From Prorocentrum cordatum (Eukaryota; Sar; Dinophyceae; Prorocentrales; Prorocentraceae), in NCBI GenBank assembly GCA_963575745.1, contig CAUYUJ010007191.1:80001-144000 (forward strand): 64,000 nucleotides of DNA. Direction: 5' to 3'. Each line of letters opens with the position of its first letter. Position 1 is the stretch's first letter. Shown in pieces: positions 22,266 to 33,600 of this stretch. The notes under the pieces were generated by a model. That model made no database searches. It was not told the DNA's origin and saw only the letters and a program-made list of their open reading frames with translations. Both the position numbers and the translations under genes were made by a program.

Positions 22266-22739
22266 TGAAATCTGCACGAACTGGCATGTAGTGGTGGACA
22301 TGCTGCCGAAAGGCTGACATCATGTCGTGGGGCTCGAACTTCGCACTCCGCGCATGCTCCTGCATGCTGCTGATTGATGCCGCTGCCGCGTGCTGTTGGT
22401 AATGCTTAGTACTGCTGCTGCGTGCTGCTGCTGCTGCTGCTTGCCTTCGGGGGGTCATTCATCGGGGCGCATTGTGCCGTCCCAGGATGATCTTGAGCCG
22501 CCTTGAGGCCCTATTAGGTCCAAGGCTGGATATGGAGAAGCATGAGTGTGTGGGCCCTTTTTCCCAAAGATGTTCCATGGTGGCTGTGGCCGCCTGGGTA
22601 AGTCGGAGGATGCGCGCGGGCTGCTAAAGAAATTTGAAGGCACCGCGGAGCATGCCCCCAGTGACCGGCCTGTCCGGAGCACTCTCAGGGGGAGCTCCCA
22701 TACGAGTCGCCCAGCCCTAGTTTCCTGCGGGATCTTCCC

Positions 22740-23260
22740 CCGGGAAGCATCTTGCAGGCGGTTTGGGGGGGGCGTTTGGGGGCCTCTGCGGGGCCTCAGG
22801 GGTCTGATTTTTGGGCCTCCTGGGGTCCTCCGGGGACTGCTCTGGCGGACCTCTGCTGGCGGTCTCTGGGACCATCTTGGAGCCGAGAGCGCGAAATATC
22901 AGCTCGAGTGCCCCCTTCTGAGGGACCCTCTTGGGGGCCGTCTTGGGGGCCTCTTGGGCCGTCCTTGGGGCCTTCTTGGGCTGTCTGGGGGCCCTCTTGG
23001 GGGCATGGTGGGCGTCTCGGGGCGACATTTGGGGCCACTTGGGGTTATCTTGCAGCGTCAAAAATCCGAGGGGGCCGCCCTCTTGGGACGTCTTGCGGCC
23101 CTGTGGGTCGTGTGAAAGTCATATTGGCGACCTCTGGGACCGTCTGGAGGCGTCTCGAGCCATCTTGGACCTTCTTGGGCCCCTCTTGGACGATCTTGGA
23201 GTCCCCTGGGGGAAGCCTGGAGCGCGCCAGGACTGGCCGGGGCCGGTTCGGAGACCTCTG
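22740..23260. repeat. C-rich minisatellite array
   Basis: GGGGGCCTCTTGGGCCGTC-type words. Open in both directions without protein signature. Confidence 0.65.
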
Positions 23261-23279
23261 AACCATCTGCGCTCTGGCG

Positions 23280-23345
23280 CGCGGCTCTCCCGGTGTTGCA
23301 GGGTAGGCTACAGGGCCGACCCGCGGACCGCGCCCACCTGCAGGG
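23280..23345 (-). pseudogene. Half-PPR scar
   Basis: Sense strand GCC, TACCC, then TGC AAC ACC GGG: the residues CNTGRAARQ correspond to the (S)YNAGISACEK position, displaced by the same five-base spacer. The hairpin site reads CGCGG-A-CCGCG. Confidence 0.4.
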
Positions 23346-23609
23346 GGGATAGGTGGTGCCCCCAGGCGCGCTCGCTCGCAGCATCTCGCTGAGCAGCGGG
23401 AGCGCCCGGTGGCGCTGCTCGCCGATGCCCGGGGGACGAGATCGAGCGCGGGGGCGGCCTGCGGAAGCACGTCCGCGGCCGGGACGCCGAGGCCCCCGCG
23501 CCCGGTCCCAGGGCCGCGGGCACCACCGAAGACGCTCCGCGGCAGGGGTGCGGGGGCCCGCAGCGCCCGAGCCCGGGGGCCGCGGACAGAAGTGAATACG
23601 CCACCCTTC

Positions 23610-23740
23610 TGCTCCTCCTCCTCCTCCTCCTCCTCCTCCTCCCTCCTCCTCCTCCTCCTCCTCCTCCTCCTCCTCCTCCTCCTCCTCCTCCTCCTCCTCC
23701 TCCTCCTGCTCCTGCTCCTGCTCCTGCTCCTCCTGCACCA
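23610..23740. repeat. (CCT)n tract ending in CCTGCT
   Basis: About 130 bp of CCT with a terminal hexamer phase (CTCCTG)n. Poly-Leu, Ser or Pro frames on plus; Glu or Arg on minus. Confidence 0.92.
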
Positions 23741-24545
23741 GCCCTGGGACCAGGGGCGCCCTGGCCAGGACCGGCGCGGGCGTCTGGTGCCCTGACCTTC
23801 AGGGCGGAAGAATAGCGCCAGGACCCTGGCGTCTGAGTTCTGGTCGGGGTTTTGAGCAGTCCAGATTGGAATACAGTCGGCCTTGATTGGACAGGACACG
23901 CGAGAGGACACAAGACCCTTCCGAGGGCCGCATCGCCGTAGGACTGCGAGAAGGCACGCGTCTCGAGGTACAGGTCACAAGGGTATCCCCTTGACTTGGC
24001 AAGGTCGACCCACTAATCCGGGCCGACTGTACGCCATCCTTGCGTTGAGTGTCGTCCGCGTCTCCCGGAAGGCGCAGGAGGCCGCCCCGCAGGAGGTCTT
24101 CCCCTCACTCCTGGAGCTGTCGTGGCGTTCCTCTGGGGCCGCGCGGAGGCTCTCATCGGAGCCTTTTGGGCAGTCTTGGGGCGTCTCGGGTGGATCTGGG
24201 AGGTGTCTTGGGCTGTCTTGTGGGAACTGCGGAGAATCCGACAAACAATGAAAAACCAAAGCAACACATGTATGTCGGTCTCCTCGCATGGTCTTCTCAA
24301 TACTCCTGGATTCTTCTGGGCGCTTCCACGGACCATTGTTGGAGGCCTCTGGGGAGGTCTTCAGGCGATCTTGGGCGTCTTCGAGCGCTCGCTGGCCGCC
24401 TCGGAGGCGTCTTCGACTAGCGTGGAGGCCGCAGACAGATTTTACCCATTTAACGCTGCACCTTCGTGTTACATCTCGGCTGCGCCTCGCCGAGGGCTCA
24501 GAAGCCGCACCGCAGCGTTTTCGCGCCCCTTTCATCCTCAGGCCC

Positions 24546-24655
24546 TTTTGGCACGCGCGTTTGCCTGCAACGTAACTAATGATACTAGCGTGTGCCCGTT
24601 TATTCAATCCAAAGCGTGCTGAACCTGGAACTCGCACACCGTGGATGAAATCCAC
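24546..24655 (-). pseudogene. Half-PPR scar, in-frame variant, with covaried hairpin
   Basis: Minus strand SIISYVAGKRACQKG. Here the spacer before TAC is six bases, so the half unit stays in frame, unlike most modules. The hairpin is GTGGAT-GAA-ATCCAC (24641-24655): the usual C-G pair next to the loop is replaced by T-A. Confidence 0.5.
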
Positions 24656-24972
24656 AGAACAGCCCGCAGATGCCGAACAAACCCGTCGAATCTCTGGGAG
24701 CTCCGAGAAGCGTCACAGAGGGTCCCCAATTCAACATACGTTTAACAGAACAGCGTGCCCCACCAGAAAATGGCTGCTGTCCAATGTCTGCTAGCTTAAG
24801 CTTGAAACCATTTTGGAGCCGCCCTGGAAGTTCCCTGGGCTGTCTTGGAGCCCTCCTCGCTCCGCCTGCGTGCTGCCTGCAGATTCCTCTCCAGGTGCTC
24901 GGCCGGTGCCCCGAGACCCGCCTATAGAAGCTTCTTGGGCCGTGCTGGGGCGATCTGGGGTGACCCTGGAGT

Positions 24973-25159
24973 TATGTCGGGCGTGTCCCCCTACAGGGGG
25001 ATTTTCGACGAAAAATAAAAAATACCCCAAAAATGCCCCAAAAGGCAAATAATACTCAAACAATAGTCCCCAGACTATTTTTGGACTATGCTTGGACTAT
25101 TTTGGGGGCATTTGTATTTTTCATCGAAAATCCCCCTGTAGGGGAACAGGCCCGACTTA
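24973..25159. mobile_element. MITE family 1 (MULE-like), 187 bp
   Basis: Longest copy. Termini TATGTCGGGCGTGTCCCCCT and the complement of TAAGTCGGGCCTGTTCCCCT; direct repeats ACCCTGGAGT (24963-24972) and ACCCTGGAGC (25160-25169). The inverted region continues inward (TTTTCGACGAAAAAT against ATTTTTCATCGAAAATCCC). Centre AT-rich with AATAGTCCCCAGACTA as in the 6621 copy. No open frame. Confidence 0.85.
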
Positions 25160-25169
25160 ACCCTGGAGC

Positions 25170-25510
25170 CGTTGGTGGCTGTCCTGGGCCCGATATGGGG
25201 AAGACCTGAAGATCGATCAAAAGCCTCAGGGAACATACGATTTTGCAGTCGGCGGGCCGTTCTCGGGGCCCTCTTGGGCCGGCTCTGGAGTCTCCCGGCT
25301 TGTTTGTTGGGGGGCGTGCTGGGCCAGGGCTCGCTCGGGGTCCTCTTGGGCCGGCCGGGCGCCCTCGTGAGCGGCCCCGTCCTGGGCCGCCTCGGAGCCT
25401 TCCGGTGGCCGTCCACGGCCGCCCAGGGGCCGCCCCGGGAGCGCCGCCAGCGGCCAGCCGGGGCCGCCCAGGGAGCGCCGGGAGAGCGGCCCCGGGCCGA
25501 GGTCCGCGCT
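25170..25510. repeat. C-rich array with GCGCC-rich end
   Basis: Irregular TCTTGGGCCGG words grading into CCGCCCCGGGAGCGCCGCC-type sequence. No gene signal. Confidence 0.55.
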
Positions 25511-25545
25511 GGCCCTGGCACTGCAGGGTAGAGACTTGTGCTGGC

Positions 25546-25715
25546 CCGTGGCCCACCTGCCCACGGAATCGGATCGAGGCGGCTCGTGGGGCCAGGGCCG
25601 ACGGAGTACCGAAAGGATTTGGCGATGACGCTGGGCCCAAATCTGTCCGAGGCGGCTCGTTGGGCCAGGGCCGACGGATTACCCAAAGGAGTTGGTGATG
25701 ACGCTGGGCCCAAAC
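25546..25715. repeat. PPR-type hairpin and two-copy 66-bp tandem repeat
   Basis: The hairpin is CCGTGG-9 nt-CCACGG (25546-25566). A unit with GAGGCGGCTCGTGGGGCCAG, then a GGTGATGACGCTGGGCCCAA-type end, is repeated twice (about 25583-25648 and 25649-25715). On minus the end reads GEAKFGPSVI, recognisable as the EAKLEPDVI end of a PPR unit. Confidence 0.55.
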
Positions 25716-25894
25716 TTCGCCTCTCCTGCCGCTGCTTGAAGCTGCGGGGCGATGCTGTCTGAGGCTTGGTGCCGCTCCTGCTTCCTTTTGCTGTGAGCTG
25801 CATCTGCTCGCTGCGGGCTGCTGCTGTTCGCTCTTGCCGCTCGAGGGTGCAGACTGCTGCGTCTTGGTGCCCTTGCTAGTTGACGCAGCATGCC

Positions 25895-26240
25895 GCTCGT
25901 GAGTGGACCGAGGAGCGAGGAGCCAGGAGCGAGGAGTCAGGGTCAGTTTTGGGTGGGGGGAGCGCGGAGCGATCAGCGAGAGTTAAGGAGCGAGGAGGAA
26001 GGAGCGACGGCCGAGGATAGAGAGAGAGAGAAGCGAGGAGAGGCGAGTGAGAGCCGAAGAGAAGGGGTCGAGCCAGACGCCAGCAGCCAAGAGGGAGAGG
26101 CGAGGGGGCAGGAGGGAGGTGCGACGAGCGAAGGGGAGTAAAGACACAAGAGCCGTCAGGAGCGGGGCGAGTAGCGAGGGGCGAGGAGCGCGGAGCGACG
26201 AACGAGAAGAGAGACATGAGAAGAGGCCAGCACACGAGTG
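25895..26240. other. AG-rich GCGAGGAGCGAG module
   Basis: Irregular repeats of GAGCGAGGAG, with a short GAGAGAGA run. Equivalent modules occur at about 28250-28400, 36310-36500, 39000-39300 and 58900-59340, each after a CTG-rich module, so the order half-PPR, hairpin, CTG-rich, AG-rich, C-rich recurs in the window. Confidence 0.5.
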
Positions 26241-26269
26241 TCTCAATGGTCTCGGCGCGCGCATGGCCG

Positions 26270-27080
26270 AACAGCTGGTCTCCTCTGGGGCCGCCCGTGG
26301 GGCGTCTGGAGGCGGTTTGGGGACCCTCGTGGGGGGCCTCCTGGACCGCATGGCGGTCGCGGGGGTCATCTTCGGGGATGGACAGACCCCCCTTTAGTAA
26401 AACGTGGTTTAGTGAAAACGACCTGAGGCCCAAACCTGGCGGGCGCAAGCCTGGAAAATAACGGCCACGGCGCCCTCTCGAGAACCGAAAACGGACAATT
26501 CACTAATCGACGTGTCACTGTTGGGGGTTCTGTCCAGCCCCGACATCTCGGGGCGGAGGGTGCGAAATGCTTGTTCCCGTTCCCCCTCTTGGGGCCGTCT
26601 TGGGCCATCTGATTGGGGAAACCCTTGGGCCGTCTTGGGGCGTTTTTGGGGTTGTCTGGGTGCCACCTCGAGAACCTGGCGATCCGTCTTGGGTCGATGC
26701 TGGGGCCTCTTGGGCCGTCTTGGAGCGTCGGGCCCTCGAAAAAGACGAGATCATAAAAATCAGATTCAAAGGCCCATAGGACATCAATTACTTCGGACTC
26801 TCGGGACCCTCACGGGGAGCCTCTTGGAGCCCTCTTGGGCCGTCTCGGGGCCTGCTGGCCTGGTTGAAAACCATATCGGCAACTTCTCGAAACATCGGGA
26901 GGCATCTCGGGCCATTTTGGACCGTCTCAGGGCCCTCCGGAGCCGCCGTGGAGCGCGCAGGGGGGTCTCAGGACGCCGCGGGGGGCTCCAGGGGGCGATT
27001 GGTGCACAGGTCGTTCTGGCACGCAAGGGCCTTCTGCAATGTAGGAAAGACCAGGGCTGACCCGTGGACTCTGTCCTCTT
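26270..27080 (-). repeat. C-rich array ending in half-PPR scar
   Basis: The array has an island CGAAAAAGACGAGATCATAA at 26728. The scar at 27016-27060 reads SYIAEGPCVPER in sense, displaced from the LV residues by TTTCC before TAC. The hairpin is reduced to GGAC-TCT-GTCC. Confidence 0.6.
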
Positions 27081-27780
27081 TGTTGCCCGAAGTGGCCGCC
27101 TTGGGGGTCTCTGAAGGCCTCGTGAGGGAAGGCCTCTCGAGATGTCTTTCGGGTGCCCCTCGGGAGACTCTTGGGGCCTTCTTGGGGCCACCTCTGGCTC
27201 CTATAGGGCCTCCTGGAGCCGTCTGGGCGGCCCTTGGGTCCACTGGGAGGTGTTTTTGTGGTGTGTCCGGGGGCGTTCGGGGGGCGTCTTGAGGCCATGT
27301 TGGTGTGTGCCTGGGCCCCCTTGGCCATCTCAGCGGCCTCTTGGACCGTCTTGGGACCCTGTTTGGCCATATTGAAGTCCTCAGACTGGGGGAATATTCG
27401 GCCGTCTTGTGTTGATCTCGGGAACTTCTTGGGCCGTCCAGGGTGTCCCTCAGCCCGACATTGCGAGCATGCGAACATTATTCGGAAACCATATGGACGT
27501 CAATGGTTTGCGCGCGTGGAAGCCCACTCCAGATCCTCTTGGAGGCGTCTGGGGGCGTGTTTGGGAGCCTCTGGGGCGTTCTTGGGCCGCCAAGGGGCGC
27601 TCGTGGGCTTCGTTGGAGCTCTCTCTGGGGCCGTCTTAGAGCCCTTGTGGACGGTCTAGCGCCTCTCTTGGAAAGTCTTGAAGCCCACTTGTGGCCCTCT
27701 TGGGCCTCTTGGAGCAGCCTGGGGCCGAAAGGGCCGACCTTGAGCCACTTGAGCGCCCACCTTTCCTTCAGGTGCTGCGC
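27080..27780. repeat. C-rich minisatellite array
   Basis: Array words GGGCCGTCTTGG and TTGGGGCC. A diverged island lies near 27455-27510 (CATTATTCGGAAACCATATG). No gene called. Confidence 0.65.
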
Positions 27781-27786
27781 CTGACT

Positions 27787-27934
27787 TTAGAGCAGATAAA
27801 TGACGTTGGGCTTCAAATTCGCCTTTGACATCTCGCTGAGCAGCGCTAACGCTCGCTGCCACTGCTCGCCCCTCTCGCACGCGCTGATCCCAGCGTTATA
27901 GCTGACTATGGCTGACGCGTGGGCCACGTCCACG
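27787..27934 (-). CDS. Single PPR unit fragment
   Basis: Sense: IVSYNAGISACERGEQWQ, then RALALLSEMSKANLKPNVI, then YLL and a stop. The residues beyond (in another frame, GAAPEGKVGAQVAQG) match the corresponding region of the 35930 module (GAPRAGKVGAQVHLS), so the two modules share more than the PPR unit. The hairpin CGTGGGC-CA-CGTCCACG uses a G-T pair where others have A-T. Confidence 0.55.
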
Positions 27935-28651
27935 AAATCTGCACGAACAGGCATGCGTGTGTGGACATGCTTCCGACAGGCTGCGACGAGAAAGTGGGAC
28001 TTGACCCTCGCATTGCGCGCATGCTACTGCATGCTGCTGCTGACTGCCACTGTTGCGTGCTGCTGGTGATGCTTGCCGCTGCTGCGTGTTGTTGCTGCTG
28101 TTTGTGGCCGCAGGGTGCTGATGATCGCCATTTCGGTGTGGTGCGTTCTGCTGCCCGCTACTGCTGCTTGCTGCTGCCAGCCAGCTGCTTGCTGGTTGCT
28201 GTTACTGCGTGCTGCCGCTGCTGCTGCCAGCTTGGTACTGCTGCCAGGAGGGGATCGCAGAGCCAGGACCGAAGAGAGATCGAAGAGGGAGGCGGAGTAG
28301 CGGGGAGCGACCGGCGAAGAGCGAGGAGCAGCCAGAGAAGAGGAGAAAGGCCGAGGAGGGAGGAGGCGGCGAGGAGAGAGGGGCGAGGAGGGAGGAGGCG
28401 ACAGGGGCCTCTTGGGGGTCTCGTGGGGCCGCGCGACGGAAGGCCTCTCTAGATGCCTCCCCGGGGCCTCTCGGGAGCCTTTGGGAGCCTTCTTGGTGCC
28501 CTCCCTCGGGCTTCCTTGCCCCCCTTGGAATCCTCCCGCGCCTCCCGGAGCCACGTGGGCGGCCCACGGGGCCGCTTGGAGCTTCCTGGGCAGGCCCGGG
28601 GATGCTCGGGAGGTGCCTTGGGACCATCTTGGAGCGCTCCCGCGTCGCCCT

Positions 28652-28805
28652 TAGGGGGCCACATGCGAACCCTACCCCTACCCCCCACGGTTTCTGAGGG
28701 GGAGGATGGGGTCCACTTCGCTCGGGAGCTCCCGAGCGAGGTGGACCCCACTCTCCCCCTCAGAAACCGTGGGGGGTAGGGGTAGGGTTCGCATGTGGCC
28801 CCCTA
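28652..28805. mobile_element. Foldback element, 154 bp, with 5-bp target duplication
   Basis: Near-perfect palindrome from TAGGGGGCCACATGCGAACC to its complement, centred on CTCGGGAGCTCCCGAG. Flanked by GCCCT (28647-28651 and 28806-28810). The paralogous tandem unit at 28963-29010 reads CGCGTCGCCCTGGGTTCACC with no insertion and one GCCCT: the empty site. A second copy, also 154 bp, is at 49107. No coding capacity; not assigned to a superfamily. Confidence 0.9.
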
Positions 28806-29195
28806 GCCCTGGCTTCACCTTGGATCCACCTGGGCGGCCTGCTGGGCCGTCATTGGAGCCCCGTTGGACCGCCGTCGAGCCCTGTGGGGCCCTCTTGGGG
28901 CCTCTTGGGCCCTCTCGGGCCCTCTTGGGGCCTCCTCTGTTGGGCCCTCTTGGGGCCTCCTCGGGGCGCTCCCGCGTCGCCCTGGGTTCACCTTGGATCC
29001 TCCTGGGCGGCCTGCTGGGCCGTCATTGGAGCCCCGTTGGACCCTCCTCCTCCTCCTCCTCCTCCTCCTCCTCCGCCTCCTCCTCCTCCTCCTCCTCCTC
29101 CTCCTCCTCCTCCTCCTCCTCCTCCTCCTCCCTGGGTTCGTCTTGGATCCTCCTGGGCGGCCTGCTGGGCCGTCCTTGGAGCCCCGGTTGGACCC
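28806..29195. repeat. Tandem unit with CCTTGGATCC, three copies
   Basis: The segment GGTTCACCTTGGATCC, a CCTGGGCGGCCTGCTGGGCC core and GTCATTGGAGCCCCGTTGGA starts near 28811, 28981 and 29132. The middle copy provides the empty site for the foldback insertion. A CCT tract (29044-29132) splits copies 2 and 3. Confidence 0.75.
29044..29132. repeat. (CCT)n tract
   Basis: About 30 triplets with one CCG interruption. Confidence 0.92.
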
Positions 29196-29319
29196 TCGTC
29201 GAGCCCTGCTGGGGCCCTCCCTGGGGGCCTCCTCGGGGGGCCTCTGGGGCCGCCGGAGGCCCGACGAGGCGAGCCCGCGGGAGTGATTCCAAACCACGCG
29301 GGAATGATCCCGAGCATCC

Positions 29320-29572
29320 TAGAGGAGGAGGGGGAGGAGGAGGAGGAGGAGGAGGAGGAGGAGGAGGAGGAGGAGGAGGAGGAGGAGGAGGGAGGAGGAG
29401 GAGGGAGGAGGAGGAGGAGGGAGGAGGAGGAGGAGGAGGGAGGAGGAGGGGGAGGAGGAGAGGAGGAGGAGGAGGAGGAGGAGGAGAGGAGGAGGGGGAG
29501 GAGGGGGAGAGGAGGAGGAAGAGGAGGAGGAGGAGAGGAGGAGGAGGAGGGGGAGGAGGAGGAGGGCGTCGG
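29320..29572. repeat. (GGA)n tract, ~250 bp
   Basis: GGA/GAG with GGGA phase slips. It lies 190 bp from the CCT tract at 29044 on the opposite strand, so the two could form a long imperfect hairpin. Confidence 0.92.
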
Positions 29573-29819
29573 TATAAGTGGGCTAGTGTTTTCTCTAGAC
29601 GCCCCCACGCAGGAACACAAACTCACCCACACGCTCACCCTCGCATCATCGTCATCCGTACCGTCCTCACCGCCATCGTCACCACCACATTCATCGTCAG
29701 CAGCAGCAACGTCACCATCATCGCAGTCAACACTTTCGCATCAATAACGCCGCTACCATCTTTCACAAACGCACAAAGTACCAATCATCGTTTGAACCTT
29801 TGAGGCCTCAATCCCCGTC

Positions 29820-29824
29820 AACAC

Positions 29825-29883
<59 letters not shown>

Positions 29884-29896
29884 GCATCATCATCAC

Positions 29897-29969
<73 letters not shown>

Positions 29970-30071
29970 CATCCTCATCCTCATCATCATCATCATCATC
30001 ATCAGCAGCATCAGCATCAGCATCAGCATCAGCATCATTATCATCATCACCATCACCATCATCGCCACCAC

Positions 30072-30132
<61 letters not shown>

Positions 30133-30480
30133 TTCATCATCTTCATCATCATCAGCAGCAGCAGCCTGCAGCAGCATCAGCATCAACGTTATCATCGCCA
30201 TCACCACCACCATTACCATCACCATCATCAATGTCCTCATCCTCATTCCCATCCTCGTCCACATCATCATCCTCATGATCATCCTCAGTATGAGCAAGAT
30301 CATGATAGTGATAACCTTCAGCAACAGCATCATCATTTGCATCAACATCTTCATCATAGTCATCGTCATCCCCGTCATGAACAACATCATAAACATCGTC
30401 ACTAGCATCATCATAATTATCATGTTCATCTTCATCATCAGCATCATCAATTTCATCATCATCGTCACACTAATCACGTT
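29820..30480. repeat. (ATC)n microsatellite, ~350 bp pure grading into ~300 bp degenerate
   Basis: Almost uninterrupted CAT/ATC triplets to about 30160, then CATCATCGTC-type decay to about 30480. Frames are poly-His, Ser or Ile on plus and poly-Asp or Met on minus. Not a gene. DNA at 30485-30655 is nonrepetitive with a few CTCACAC repeats. Confidence 0.95.
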
Positions 30481-30654
30481 GGCACACAGACGCACGCTCA
30501 ACGATATCATCAGCACTGGAATCACCAGGTCCTGATCCTGATCATGATCCTTCTCTTGGTCATCATCAACATCATCATCCCCATCACCGTCACTCATAAT
30601 CCATACCTCATGCACACTCACACGCTTACGCGCCCACGCACTCACACACTCATA

Positions 30655-31325
30655 CGCGCATCTTGAGGACGTCTCGAGCGGGAGCCTCGTCGTCTGTGGT
30701 TGAATTGTGAGGGCGTCTCGGGCGGGAGTTCCCACCTCAGGGGTGGCCCGCTTCATGCTAAAACCCAGGTTGGCCATACAGATCCCGTCACCGTCGTCGC
30801 GCTGGGGCTCCTGAGGCCTGACTTCGACGACTGATGTGTGCTGCAATCTCGAACGGGAGCTCCCTCCCCGTGGGAGCTCCGATTCACGTGAGCAACCCGA
30901 GCGGGCCATACGGATCCTGTACCTGTAGTCGCTGCTGGGCCCCGGAAGCCTGCATCTGGAGAACGTCTCGAGTGGGAGCTTCGTCTGTGAGCGAACTGCC
31001 AGGGAGTATTGAGGGAGCGTTCCCTTCCTAAGTATGGGGCCTCCACTTCACGTTCGCCATCCGAAAAGGTGTCGCACAGATCCTATAGCCGAGGTTGTTT
31101 TGGGGCTCCTGGGGCCTCGTACTGTAGGAACTTTCGAGCGAGAGCCTCGCCTGTGATTAAAACCTGGGGGAGCCTCGAGCGGGAGATCCCTCGGGATGGG
31201 GGCCCCAGTTCATGCGAGCAGTCCGAGCGGGTCATACAGGTCCTGTAACTGTCGAGACGTTTGAACTCCTGAGGCCTGCATCTGAAGGAAGTCTTTAGCG
31301 GGAGCCTCGTATGTGATGAAATTCT
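30655..31325 (-). repeat. ~157-bp repeat family, reverse orientation, about 4-5 copies
   Basis: Recurrent CTCGAGCGGGAGC(T/C)CC, GTGAGCAACCCGAGCGGG, CATACGGATCCTGTA segments. Reverse complement of the family at 40230-41095. Copies are diverged, each with GAAC/GACGTCTCGAG at the join. No protein assigned. Confidence 0.7.
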
Positions 31326-31479
31326 GCCAGCCCTTTCGGGCGTGAGTGGTTTGGCGCGCTTCCTGTTCCAACCCCCTTCTTCCCGCTCGGGGAAAAGGGG
31401 TTTGCCCCTCCCCTTACTCCTTCCCCGTGGACCTGGAAGGGGGGGGGGGGTTGCGAGGCGCTGGACCTGCCCAGATTGC

Positions 31480-32450
31480 CCAAGATGGCTTCAATAGGGC
31501 TTCCTGGAGCCCAACACCTCCAAGATTGCCCAGGCTACTCCAAGATGGCTCGTAGACCACTCCAAGACAGGTCCAGGTGGCCTCGGAGCCTCCCAAGGAG
31601 GCCCCCAAGAGGCAAAACCCAATCAAGCACCCAAAGAGAACCAGAGATGTTAGCCCTCTCGCCCTTTCGCTTCAGAAGGTTTTCCGAAACACCCAGATGG
31701 CTCGGGGGCCTAGATAGCCACAAGAGGGGCCCAGGATTGGCCCCAAGACGGCCCTGAAGGCGCCCAGGAGCGCCCCAGGAGGACCCCAAGATGCGACGCT
31801 AGAGTTCCAGAGGGGGGACGCTAAGTTGGCCGCCCTCTCTTTGATCAACAGAAACAGTGAGCACGCACAACGGTTTTAACGGACATGTGTTTATCGGGGG
31901 TATCCTTCGCAGGGTGTTGTCCCATGGGGGCTCCGAGGTGGCCCCAAGCTCTTTCAGACAGCTCCCGGAATGCCGCAATGTGGCACAAGTTGGCCCACGA
32001 TGGCTTCCAGGATATCTCCACGAGGCCCCATGCTGACCCCAAGGTGGCTTCAAGTGGCCACGGAGATGCCCCAGGAGGCACCTGAGAGGCCAAACTCCGC
32101 CCCAAACCGATGGGGAATCGGTGATGTTGGCCTTCTCGCCCTCTCGCTTCCGATTGGCCTCAGAGGCTTCAAGATGGCCCCACGATGGCTCAAGCGGGGC
32201 CCCAAGAACTCCCAGAAGCGCCCTCGAACTGCCCTCGGAGGCGGCGACTTCGGGGGCTCCAGCAGGGGCGACGCGAATAAAAAAACCACCCCTCCTCGAT
32301 CGATACCCACCTGCACGTGTCCCCCCCAAAAAAACCCAAGGGAACCTCAAGAGGGCCCCGAGAGATGGCCCCAGGATGGCGCCCCAGCGGCCCCGAGAGG
32401 CCCCCAATACGCCCCCAAGGAGGCTTTCAAGCAACAAGTTGCGCGACTCG
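31480..32450. repeat. Minisatellite array in reverse orientation (CCAAGATGGCC words)
   Basis: The words CCAAGATGGC and CCCCAAGA are the complement of the C-rich arrays elsewhere, so this array is inverted relative to most of the window. A duplicated ~300-bp pattern is visible (GATGTTAGCCCTCTCGCCCT near 31647 and GATGTTGGCCTTCTCGCCCT near 32122, the latter following GATCGGTG-like sequence). No gene. Confidence 0.65.
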
Positions 32451-32799
32451 CGTGAGCATCGTTGTGGGATGGGCTGGCGGGGTTACTTTTTTTTGGTCGC
32501 GGGCGGACGCGGAAACGCAGTCGCCGAGGGAGAGGTCCGGGCCACGGGCCTGCCAAATTGGCCACGCACGAGCCTAAAGCGAAGCGGCCGAGCCCGCACT
32601 CAGGAGCAGCCGCCGGTGGGGCTGCAGCTGGAGGGAAGCTGGCTGAGCTGCCTGCAGAAGGCCAGGGTAGCAGATGCAACATGCGGGAGAATGGCTCCAA
32701 AACGCCAGAGTGGAATTAAGTCCTGCACGCCAGGAGAGCATGATCGGCTCTGTATCTGTAAACCACGCATCAATCTAGCGGAGCGCCTCCACCGCTGGC

Positions 32800-33050
32800 G
32801 GGGTTACGCGAAACGTCCAGAGTCGTGGAGAAGCCTCGAGCGGAAGCTCCCTCCCCACGGGAGCAGCACGTCATGTTCGCCATCCGAGTGGGCGCTTGAG
32901 CTCATAAGGCCTGGGTCCGAAGAGATTCTCGCACGGGAGCCTCCTGTGTGAGTACATTGCGAGAAGGTCTCAGGCGGGAGCTCCCTCCCTATTAGGCCCC
33001 CGCCTCGTGTTGGCAATCCGAACGGATCGCGCAGATCCTGTAAGTGGCAT
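32800..33050 (-). repeat. ~157-bp repeat family, reverse orientation, about 2 copies
   Basis: GAAGCCTCGAGCGGAAGCTC and CTCAGGCGGGAGCTCCCTCC begin units ending in GCAATCCGAACGGATCGC and GATCCTGTAA. Same family and orientation as 30655-31325. Confidence 0.65.
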
Positions 33051-33229
33051 CACTTCGGAGCGGAGCTCCTGAGCCTGAGCCATCAGGAAGCCCCAGGAGG
33101 CCGCAGGAAGCCACAAAAGGCCTCAGAAGGTCCCAGGAGTACCCCATGGGGCCCCAGAAGGCCCCGGGAGGCCTCAGAAGGCTCCAGAAGACCCCAGAAG
33201 GGTCCAGGAGGCAACAGGAAGCCTCAAGA

Positions 33230-33600
33230 AAAGCAAGAGGCCCCCCGAGGAGAAGGAGGAGAACCCAAGCACGGGGAAGAGGAGTTGGAGTTGGAGTTGG
33301 AGTTGGAGGAGGGGGAGAAGGAGGAGGAGGAGGAGGAGGAGGAGGAGGAGGAGGAGAAGGAGGATGAGGAGGAGGAGGAGGAGGAGGAGGAGGAGGAGGA
33401 AGAGAAGGAGGAAGAGGAGGTGAGGGAGGAGGAGGGGAGAGAGGAGATGGGGGGCAGGATGAGGAGGATGAGGAGGAGGAGGAGAGGAGGAGGAGAAGGA
33501 GGAAGATGAGGGGAAGGAGGAGGAGGAGGAGGAGAGGAGGAGGAGGGAGGAGGAGGAGGAGGAGGAGGAGGAGGGGGAGGAGATAGCAGCAGCAGGAGGA
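33230..33600. repeat. Imperfect (GGA)n/(GTTGGA)n tract
   Basis: Begins with four GTTGGA hexamers (33283-33308), then GGA triplets with GAT, GAA and GGGA interruptions. Confidence 0.88.

Noticed and set aside
28652-28805. Telomere-like CCCTACCCCTACCCCC
   Set aside because: It is part of the foldback element arms, not an array, and does not match a TTTAGGG-type repeat.
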